DNA from: Hofstenia miamia
Lineage: Eukaryota > Xenacoelomorpha > Acoela > Hofsteniidae
Length of the DNA stretch: 64,000 bases
Assembly (NCBI GenBank): GCA_900660155.1
Contig: CABFPE010000158.1
Coordinates: forward strand, 445,916-509,915
Direction: 5' to 3'
Shown piece after piece: positions 41,001-49,885 of the stretch. The position numbers and the translations under genes are program-made. Each line of letters begins with the position of its first letter. Position 1 is the first letter of the stretch. A model generated the notes under the pieces. That model searched no databases, was not told the DNA's origin, and was given only the letters and a program-made list of their open reading frames with translations.

Positions 41001-44000
41001 GACTTTCCACCTCCTGATTACCTCAGCATTAGAATTGAGAAAGTTTTAGCTTTTTTAAAATGGACATTGTCAATTAAAAATCCTTTCAAGTCCTTCAGGA
41101 AGCGCACATTCATCAATGTGTATGCCCATATCTTAGGATTTCCAAATTTCATAATAGACTTGGGTAAATTTGCTTCCAAATGTGGAAAAAAAGTTTGGCC
41201 TTATGAAAGACATAGATTTTAAGGTTTGTAAGTTTTTTAAAATTTTTGGAACATTTTACAATTTCGGAATATTTTTTCATTTCCTTTACTACTAAAGCAA
41301 CATGGTCATCTGCGTAGGGACGTCTGATTCAACCATCGATAATTTTGACGCAGAGTAAGCTTCCAGTTTGTATTTCTATTTAAGATATTAAATTACAAAA
41401 ATCACACATCATTATTTTAAATTTTGTTGATGCAGGAGAATTTCACAGGGAATGTTTGATTATTGCTGTGTTGTGTTCATACATTGTATTTAAGTTTAGA
41501 TTGGTTAAAATTGCTAATATGGGAGATAATTTACAAGCTTTTTCAAATTGGCCAGAAAGTTATGCAAAACGGTTGTTTCTAAGGCTATTTTTAGTTTATG
41601 TGATTGGTCACGCCTCATCTGACACATTTCGTTGAAATCGCACGTCTAACCAACGAGATAATTAGCGATGGGACGTGATTTTGTATCTATTCTTGTTACC
41701 AATAACCGTGGCCTAATATGTCAACTCTTGTTCTTGTTAGATTGTTTTTCATTATTCTTATTTGTTTACAATTTTAAGAAATATACAAAATATTAGCAAT
41801 TCAAGCATTGTTCGATTTAAATATTTACAGCACACACTTACCGCACCACCTTAATTCAATCTTACTTAGAAATCGAATTGTCTGTGACGATGAAATTTTT
41901 TCTCGGTTTTAACTAATGTAACTTTCACATAAATGGCTTTATTTTATATACACATCTGAACAACAATGTCGAAGATTTGCGAAAATATTCTTCACCCTCG
42001 TAATTTTTGGTACATTTTTTATGAGAGTGATGTGCCCGCACTCTAACAGATTCCGTAAAAATATTAGTATGATATTCAAATTTGCAATTAAAAATTATCT
42101 ATTGATTCTAAAGTTCGCAGCTACAATATCGTTCATTACCAAAAATAGTTTATCAAGAATTGTGTCTGTATATTTATCTATATATATATTCGTTTTCCAA
42201 TTTACTTAATACGTAATTTAAATTTGCAAGCGTGGGTGAAATCCTAAAATGTTTTTTCAATGTTTAATAAATTTTCGAATGAGTTCTTCAAGGACTATCA
42301 AGGATAAAATAAAACGTTAGATGGCGTAAAGTATCCGAAAAGCGCTTATCATTATAAAGATTCCACTCGTATAAATCTTGAAAGTTATATGATGAAATTA
42401 CTCGTATTTTTAAAGCGTACATACAATTTTAAATGCTAAATTTCTAGTTTATGCATACATTTTAGTAATTTCTTACCTTAGAAATTTGTGAATTTCTTTA
42501 TAATTCATTTCGTTTTATGATTATCAGCGACATCTTATATAATTATACATAAATTGAATACGTACTGATACCTCGAAGACTAGTAGTAGTAGTAGTAGTG
42601 TACAGTATTAGCCAACAATTTTTTTATTTTCTGAAAGAACTTACTTAATGATTGTGACATTTCATGCTTTGAGAAGACTAATTTTAAAATAATATGCGGC
42701 CTAAAGGCAGATACTAGATGGATGGAGATAAGCATGGCTTTATTTTCACAAAGTTATCGAAAAAGCAAATCGATGTCTGTTTAGTTATCCACTGGCATTG
42801 GAAAAACTTTGAAATGCTACGTTTCTTCATTCATTAAACTTTCAAAAGTTCGCCTCAACGTCTATTCGAATATTCATAATTAATGGGTTTAAACTTTTAG
42901 CATTTATAAATATTCAGGACTATTTCGTTCGTTTCAAATATTCCTCCAGTCAATTTATCAGATTAAAATGTCAGCTTGCTCATTTACAGCTTTGTCATGT
43001 TCTTTTCTACCTAATGAAGCATCAACTTATGCTTTTGTAAAATATTTCCATAGTTAAAAGACACAAAATCTTTTTACATAATTGAATATTTTGCAATGCT
43101 AATTTTCAAAAGAGCATCTTTCAAATTTCTAAATTAGCAATTTTCCCTCTTCAATGACTTTATTGCATTCTTCTGACATGTGCTTCCAACTAATTGTACA
43201 AGATTTAATGTTTTTGTTTACTTTTAAAGAAGAATAATTTGTTATATTCGAACCTGCGTTTATGTTTACTGGCGTTTTTAAGTAGCCTTTGCATTGCTTT
43301 AATGTTTTCATTAAAGTTTAAATTATTTGAGTGTATTTTTCATACGAAATTAATTCTAATGTACAAAAACATAGTTTCAAATTCTCTGTTGTAAAATGAC
43401 AAAAACGGCTAGCTTGAAGGAAATATATCTGACAGGTATGCTAGGAAATCTACTCCTTTATTACTTCTTTCGAAATACTAGACCTTTGATGTTTATTTCT
43501 TTTAATTTTTTCTCTGCTTAAAAGATTTCTTTAAAGAAAGTTTAGTGTTATGTTAACAAATTATTTAGAAACACTGTTTCAAAAACAACGACTTTGTCGC
43601 ATGTTGCAGCTATATTGCATTCGCGTTTAAAAAAATTTTCACTCTTCCGCCCTGGAAGGTGTTTCACATATAAACTTTACCTACTATAAAACTATGTATT
43701 TAACTAAGACCCAATGTGTATATTTTAGACTTGGCTTCTATTCAATTTTAAAAAATAATACATTTCAGTACAGATGAAGTTTTTGAATGCCTCCATCAGC
43801 TGACTACGTTTTTATTCAATGAGTTATTAAGCAGCAATTCACGGCATTTGACTTCTGCTGTTCTTAGTATATCAAGTGACAACTTTAACACATACGTCAT
43901 TTATTAGGGGTGCAGTAAAATATCTTCCATTAATTTCTTTTAGCCAAAATATCAGCATAATTTTTGCCGATGTCAGTATGTATGCAAAAGTTCCCTAATT

Positions 44001-44854
44001 TGTTAATATCAATACTGAAAAATTTTTTTCATTGCGAAGGGTAAGTTGCTTTTGAAGAGTCTTTGTGAAATAGTATGTATTGTACACCTACAATAATCAT
44101 TGTTTTCTCAAAAGAAGTAATTAGTAACAATTTACTAAAACCTTCATCTCCAACAACGAGACCTTGGAAATTTTTGCTAATTTTGACAGTTTTTGACTAT
44201 TTTTGGATTGAGAAGGGACTATCTTGTCATGATTTTTTAATGAAAATTTCAGAATTTTTTACAATTTAAAGGTAGGACTACTTTTCTAAAAAATTTTAAC
44301 TCGCTACTCCAATGGTAGGACTAACTTTGCACTGAAGATGGTGATACGAGCCTGCATTGAAATATCCATAAAACATTTGTACAAAACTATGATAAGCTAA
44401 GGAATGGGTTATCCTTTACATGTTATGGTATTAGCCTGCCCATCAAATTACTACGGCTTCGGAATCTAAGGTTAAATTTATCTATTAATTTTTTAACAGT
44501 TAAATATTTGTTAGGCTATTAATCGGATTCAGTTATTTGAAAGAGAAAACGCTTATTGAATTTTTCAATAGTTTTAACTAAACTTATCTTTTAATTACCT
44601 TTAATCTCTTTAAAGTTTGCTAGTAAAAATAAATTAATCGTTGCCACCCCCAAATTCCCAATGTAAGAATTTTTGCAACTCTTAATAAATTAAATATTAT
44701 ATATGTAACTTACGTGCAATGTCAATGATTAATTACTTGGTATGAAGCTATACGACAACTTTTGATCGTATTCATTAAATAATATTTGTTGATGTATATT
44801 TTTTAAAAATTTGTAAAATTTTAGGCCTCTGCTTACCATGATACAACTACTTAC
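41001..44854. other. No identified exon; likely intron or 3' part of the laminin-G gene
   Basis: The laminin-G gene is transcribed towards lower coordinates and its next exon, encoding the residues after GCLRN, must lie here or beyond. I searched the minus strand by eye for the expected continuation and did not find it. A minus-strand frame at 43129-43311 is open but does not resemble laminin-G. (AGT)n occurs at 42581-42599. Confidence 0.4.
42581..42599. repeat. (AGT)n trinucleotide repeat
   Basis: Six TAG/AGT units. Confidence 0.85.
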
Positions 44855-45019
44855 GTTTCTTAGACATCCAACAAAGTTAGGCGACTGCGTTGCAGTTTTC
44901 TTGAATAGGTTTTCAACGTGGTTGCCTCCAACAACGATGCTGCCATTGATGTCTAACCGTGTATATTTGCCCTTGATCACACTTGAATTGCTGTAGATGC
45001 CATCGATTGTGATGTTTAC
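44855..45019 (-). CDS. Laminin-G exon: C-terminal strands of the LNS domain
   Basis: This exon is 165 bases, phase 0 at both ends, and encodes 55 residues from VNITIDG to NFVGCLRN. The acceptor is TTATATAG and the donor is AAAC|GTAAGT. The conserved cysteine of the laminin-G fold (GCLRN) and the IVVGG strand are present. Confidence 0.88.
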
Positions 45020-48000
45020 CTATATAACATTTGAACTTTTAAAATGTATCGTTTTATGGTTGCTAGGTAAAAACCTTATCAAAAATTATGCAATTTCATT
45101 AAATTTGTTTTGCATTGGTCCAGACTAAACTTTTTTGGGATATTTGTTTTTAATTGATAATTAGAATTTGTGAATGTATCCATGCATTTTTGAACATTTT
45201 GATGTATACTCACCTACGCATTAACATAGTAAAGCTGTCTATGCTTTCGCAAAAGTTTGTTAGTTTACTCATGTATGTTTGTAACTTTTTAAGAGCTCTC
45301 CCATTTGATTCTACATTTATTTCTATATTTTTCTCTAAAAAATGGAAAAGTGAAATATTGAGTTATACTGCATAAGTGATTTAATGAAAAGAACGATAGA
45401 ATTATATATTTTACCACCTGAACCAAATTTAGAATGACTGATTAGTGAAAAAATCCGCTTCTACATTTTATGCAAACTATTTTCTACAACAATCTCAAAT
45501 TAAAATGATTTTGTCCCGTTTGGGTTTATTTGAAGGTTAGTTTGAGTTCGAATGCTAACTAAAGTTGCTTTTGAAAAACAACTTTTAACTGAACTTCATG
45601 AAACATATTTGGTTTTATATCTATTGCTGAGTTTGTGTTTAAATGCAGTACGAACGTATTTATAAGTAATTTATAAGTACATTTGCGGTTATTGTACTTT
45701 AGAGGACCCAGTGGGAACCTAACTCTAATGCTAACCCTTCACCCAACAATTGGCATTCATTTCATTTTATGATGTTGACTAATTATTTGAAGTGGTGTAT
45801 GACATCATTTCCACTGGGTTCCCTAAAGTATAATATTGGGGAAAATTTAATGCCTAAGTGACTTACCCGTTGTGCTGTTCTTTGCACGTGCAGAATATGC
45901 CACTGATTATCTGAAAAAGTTCCTGAATGGGGTCTGACTGTACAATGGAATCTCCCTCCACCGAGATTTACATGATATACTACTGCTCCGTCTCGTACCG
46001 CTAGATGCGCGTAGTCGTAGCCTCGACTAAACCATAACTACTAATTCCGAATACTCTTCCAGTAGAATATGATAAAAATCTATCGTAGTTCATATATTTG
46101 TGCGATTAATTTCTATTTTGATGTATGAGACAGTAATTAAATGTGATGTCTTTTCATTTAGTAATTCATGCTAAATCTCCAATTTTCAAATGTTTTTTTA
46201 AACTTATTTGTAGCAATAATGAAATTGACCATTTACTAAATTTTCTCACTACATTTTATGGTTCAATGCTATTTAAATATTTTGATCTCATTTGGTGACG
46301 CATCATCCTGTAATTTTGAAATTTATTTAGATTTTATAATTCAGATGAAGGATATTTTTTGTAATTATTATTTCTGCCAATATATATATATATATATATG
46401 TTAAAAATGGGAAACATTTTAAACTATGAAATACTTCAAATGGTTATAATTCTACAAAATTTTGTGAGAATTTCCCTAAATCAGAAGCTGAAAATTTCTG
46501 CAATTCGAACTCAATAAAAATAACGAGAATGACATTTGAAATTTTTTTTGACGAACTGGAGTTGCCTGTTAATTGATAACAAATACCGTTTATATATGCA
46601 CACATTTATAAATATATATATCTTAAATGTAAAGTTTGCCAATTGCAATTAAAAATTTGGGCCTATTCGGCTTAGCATTGAATACTTTACCTTGATCTAC
46701 TTAGGTGCAAAGGTCCTGCGTGCATGAGGAGACCACTTGGAAAAGCCGTTTTAAACTCGATCACAATGTCGTCGGCAGTGGAACTGAGTGTGTTTTGTTT
46801 ACTATTATTCCATGTATACATCAGATATTGCTCCCCTGTAAACGTCACAGTGCTATCTAAATGTGTCCGCATAAATTTCATGTTTATCTTTAATTTACAT
46901 ATAATAGTAGAGTATAGCCTATTGTGTATTCAATCATGTATCATAAATGATTTGATCAACATTTACTGACTGTTTTCTATAATCAAGTATTTGTAAACAT
47001 AGCTTGATAATCATAAGCAGTTCTGTATTTACTCATTGATGTCCTTTTGCAGTGTTGCACGTGTTTACCCGGCGGTTGATAGGTTTTTCTGCACTCTGTA
47101 AGTGAATTTAATCTCACTATTGTATGTTTCATTACTTATGTAGTTTTCTCAGCATAATTATGAAGGGCCTTTTTGACATTATTAACTAGTTAGCAAAATT
47201 GGTTTTTCTGCCTAATTATTAATAATATTTCGAGTAATTTCCGCCTTAATATGCGAATGTACGTCATATTTATTTATTCATTAATTATTCTTTACGCATA
47301 AGTTGGATATTCTGTCCAGTCCGAAGCTGATGGGGGCAATGAATTTGCAACTCCAATTTTTCATGCAATAGTTTTTTTACATTCATTTATCAATCAGTGT
47401 AGAATTAAGGATATGCAGTAAGCCAAAATAGTTTTCAATCTGACAATGTCGTCCAGTGTAATTCTTGGTTTATTTTGTTGAATTACTGTTGTTTTAGTTA
47501 CTTCCACAAAGTCTGGATTGGTGTGTGTGTGTCAATATATCTTATGTCATGCATCTGAGATAGAAATGGGAACAGTGTGAATTTTTAAAGTGTATCTTGT
47601 TTTAATTTACACTCTCTGTTTCATTTCCAATGCATTAAATATTAATGAAGCATTAGTTATTTTAGCGTGACATGTTTATCGATTTGAAAATTCGATTCTG
47701 CGTGAGTTACACTCACTGGCCATGTATTTATATTTGGAATAAAACATACGTTTGCCACTTTCTTGTCGCATTGATAATTAATTCACTTCTGCTCAACGCT
47801 TACAAGTGTTTTAATTGATGCTAAATAACTAATGTGTTAATAATGGAATTCGTTTCGCTCGTTTATTTTCTTGTTGTTCTACCTGTATCACAAAAGGTGA
47901 CACTAATCAATCAGTCTGCTAATGTTTTTTCGGCGAGTGGCAATTACGCTTTTTCAATTGTAGTTTGCCAATCTGACGCATTACAGATTCCCTCATCCAG

Positions 48001-48218
48001 CAGAATTACGTGTTCACGCGTTGTTTTTAAATTGGTTTCCTACTTTTTTTCGTTAATTTATTTGTGAATTTTGGTTAAATTGTGTATACATTTCTTTCCA
48101 ATCAACCAAATATTGAGGAAAATTAAACAGCTAGTACTTACTTGATGTCTGGTAAGCATTTCCCAGCATTAGGTTGATAATAACCTTAAACAGCCGCAGA
48201 CGTCCTTTCAACCTTAAA
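44855..48218 (-). CDS. Neurexin-like laminin-G domain gene, partial (internal exons)
   Basis: Consecutive minus-strand exons, joined at GT..AG introns in consistent phase, encode one complete laminin-G (LNS) domain plus a linker before it. Landmarks in order are TVTFTGEQYLMY, DDIVIEFKT, GLLMHAG, VNLGGGRF, DNQWH, VNITIDG, SIVVGG and NFVGCLRN. They follow neurexin LNS2 closely (TFKGSEYFCYDLS, DEITLSFKT, GLMLHTG, INLGSGAF, DNAWH, VTISVDG, NNFMGCLK, as I recall the vertebrate sequence). CASPR laminin-G1 (NFTVD, LDI, NFHGC) is a close second, so membership of the neurexin/CASPR superfamily is firmer than the exact gene. Such proteins are single-pass neuronal or junctional adhesion receptors that bind extracellular partners through LNS domains. 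Signal peptide, EGF, transmembrane and cytoplasmic exons are not visible and should lie outside or in unrecognised parts. Confidence 0.75.
45020..45866 (-). other. Intron at the neurexin splice-site-2 position
   Basis: This 847-base intron falls between HVQRTAQR and VNITIDG. That is exactly where vertebrate neurexins carry alternative splice site 2 (RNLRQ / VTISVDG). The MITE-like inverted repeat at 45690-45836 lies within it. I found no in-frame mini-exon that would serve as an SS2 insert. Confidence 0.6.
45690..45836. mobile_element. MITE-like element with about 20-27 bp inverted ends
   Basis: The left arm TACTTTAGAGGACCCAGTGG (45695-45714) pairs with the right arm, whose complement reads TACTTTAGGGAACCCAGTGG (18 of 20 identical). 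Similarity continues outward for several bases (TTATTG / ATATTA). The whole element is about 140 bp and non-coding. A clear target duplication was not found; TA at both edges would fit a Tc1/mariner-type MITE. In RNA the arms would fold into a long hairpin inside the intron at the splice-site-2 position. Confidence 0.65.
45867..46026 (-). CDS. Laminin-G exon: central strands of the LNS domain
   Basis: This exon is 160 bases, entering in phase 2 and leaving in phase 0. It encodes RGYDYAHLAVRDGAVVYHVN, then LGGGRF and DNQWHILHVQRTAQR. The acceptor is GGTTTAG|T and the donor is CGG|GTAAGT. The DYAHLAVRDGAV strand aligns with DYVNLALKNGAV of neurexin LNS2. Confidence 0.9.
46381..46399. repeat. 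(TA)n microsatellite in a laminin-G intron
   Basis: TA run in the 664-base intron between the N-terminal and central LNS exons. Confidence 0.9.
46691..46856 (-). CDS. Laminin-G exon: N-terminal strands of the LNS domain
   Basis: This exon is 166 bases, entering in phase 1 and leaving in phase 2. It encodes STVTFTGEQYLMYTW, SSTADDIVIEFKT and GLLMHAGPLHLSRS. The acceptor is CACATTTAG|AT and the donor is ATCAAG|GTAAAG. An open frame extends upstream of the acceptor, but the splice site and family alignment favour starting at the serine. Confidence 0.88.
47069..47095 (-). CDS. 27-base microexon in the linker before the LNS domain
   Basis: A good acceptor (AATTCACTTACAG|AG) and donor (CCGG|GTAAAC) bracket 27 bases. 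In the phase demanded by the next exon these read xAG-CRKTYQPP-G, so the join gives KCRKTYQPPDSTVTFTG. The length is a multiple of three, so skipping keeps the frame. In neurexins the linker before LNS2 is the home of alternative splice site 1, built from similar microexons, so a cassette role is plausible but inferred. Confidence 0.6.
48142..48218 (-). CDS. Probable upstream exon of the laminin-G gene
   Basis: A consensus donor, ATCAA|GTAAGTAC, ends a short open stretch that leaves in phase 1, exactly the phase the 27-base microexon needs. The translation ends LKGRLRLFKVIINLMLGNA then YQTS. The motif LKGRLRLFKV resembles the closing strand of a laminin-G domain (F-x-G-x-x-R-D-x-x-x-N), so this may be the end of the preceding LNS domain. 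The 5' boundary is uncertain: GGCAG|TTTAAG is used here, and the pyrimidine tract is poor. If right, there is no EGF module between the two domains in this stretch. Confidence 0.4.
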
Positions 48219-48494
48219 CTGCCTAGCTTTTATTATAAATGACAAACCGTTTTTCCACGTCTACAAAGAGTTTCCTCCAAGCCTGTTAAGAAATTTGTAA
48301 TTCGTGAGGCATGGACTTGTGTAGTGAGGCACATGCTTGATCGCAATGTCGAAAACTTCAGATAAAGCGTATTGCTGTGGCTGAAATAGTTGAAAAGATT
48401 AGCTATTTTTTTCTCGAAAATTCCGAATTTCTGAAAACGATTTAATTCTTTCCATAGCTAACGTTCATGTAGTTATAAGTTCAGGAACTTTGGC

Positions 48495-48807
48495 TGGAGA
48501 CCGACGATATACCGCACCAAAACCGAAACCGCGGTTTTTTGTTAATCCGAAATCGAACGAATGTATTTTGAAAATACCGTGTCAGAGGGCTTTTGATGAC
48601 TACGTGTAATTGATTATGCATATAATTGAGCTAAGCGGGGCGGGACATGCACAATCCCGTCGCCATGGCCATTTGAAAGTGCTTAATTAGCTTCTGTGTT
48701 TGTAATCATGACTTGTAACATAACACAATAAAAATCTTCGATTGTAAATTGTTTTCATTCCGAACCGAACAGAAACCGACCATACAATTCAAAACCGTCG
48801 GCCTCTA
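48495..48807. mobile_element. hAT-type MITE, family 2
   Basis: The left end TGGAGACCGACGATAT and the right end, on the minus strand TAGAGGCCGACGGTTT, are inverted copies (12 of 16). The element is flanked by ACTTTGGC / ACGTTGGC, an 8-bp target duplication with one mismatch, as expected for hAT. The interior is non-coding with CCGAAACC and CCGAACCG words. It lies between the most 5' laminin-G exon seen and the deaminase gene. Confidence 0.75.
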
Positions 48808-49735
48808 ACGTTGGCTGTTTCGAGCCCAGGAAGCAACACGCAACTTTAACTGTTTCTTTATATGTACTCCCAAACCCATTGGAGGCGTGCCTCGCCCAAA
48901 GTTAAAGGTCGCTGGGCTGAGATATAAGCATTTGACATTTTTCTTCAAAACTATATAAAATTACAAAATCCTTGGGGTTTTTAAGGTTAAGCGGCTCATA
49001 TTTCAAAATATGAACCTTATGAGTCTAAATTCCACCCCTTTTTTAAAAATTATGGGTAGCAATTCCCAGCAAAACTAACATTTTAATAACTTTTACTCTT
49101 AAGTTTAATTAAATAATTATGAAAATACAGACAAATACATATTATACTTAAATATAATGCTCATTTACCCTAAGACGGGCTCAGCAAATCGATCAGTTCT
49201 TTGAATATAATCATTAGAGCTTTAATATTGATTTTTTGCGAAGGAAGGCTTAATATGTAACACAATGTGCATTTATAACTAAATATTTGCTTCCGTTTTT
49301 TTACAAAATGTTCTTTACTCTACAAATGCCTTCAAAACTGCAGTGAACATATAATTTTGTAATTTTGATTATTAATCTCAAATTATAATCCATTTGATAT
49401 TTTGTCTACATTTAATTAATTACACACTCTTGATGTAAGAAATCAAAGAGTCACTGCAAACTCTTCTCTGGGAGAGATCTATTTGTGACTGTTTGATCTT
49501 TGTTTACAATGTTTTTACTTCTACTTTAGTTGTTCAATGAATTATCGATTCTTCCACTCAAAACTGAGACGTTTTAAAATTAAGAAGAGAGAACAAGAAC
49601 AGAATTTATAAAATGGGAGAGAATTTAGTGGAAATTCTAAGATGTTTATTGAAATACATAAAAGTATACACTAACTCTCTGCTTTTGACACTGTCTGAGA
49701 ATAAATGATTTTATCGTTAATATTTACTATATGAA

Positions 49736-49748
49736 TTGTTTCAGTGGC
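49736..49748 (+). promoter_or_regulatory. Splice acceptor four bases before the deaminase start
   Basis: GAATTGTTTCAG is a good pyrimidine-containing acceptor that ends at 49744, with TGGC then ATG at 49749. Either a 5' UTR exon lies upstream or the mRNA is capped by a trans-spliced leader, as in several invertebrate phyla. A spliced coding exon upstream, extending the N-terminus, is a third possibility. Confidence 0.55.
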
Positions 49749-49885
49749 ATGGCAAGGGCAGATTATCTTACATGGAACGAATATTTTATGTCAGTGGCAA
49801 TCATATCAGCACAAAGAAGCAAAGATCCCGTCACCCAAGTTGGTGCTTGCATCGTCAATAAAGACAATCGCATTGTGGGAATAGG
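49749..49885 (+). CDS. DCTD: DCTD exon 1
   Basis: 137 coding bases, residues 1-45 plus two bases of codon 46. The donor is ATAGG|GTATGC (phase 2). Covers the N-terminal helix and the RSKDPxxQVGACIV strand. Confidence 0.93.

Noticed and set aside
43129-43311. Minus-strand frame considered as the next laminin-G exon
   Set aside because: The translation lacks laminin-G strand motifs and the boundaries are not convincing splice sites.
45208-45240. Possible mini-exon in the intron at the splice-site-2 position (minus-strand donor GTAG|GTGAGT)
   Set aside because: The donor is strong, but every phase-0 choice of acceptor puts TAG in frame at its end and the acceptors are weak. A poison exon is conceivable but unsupported.
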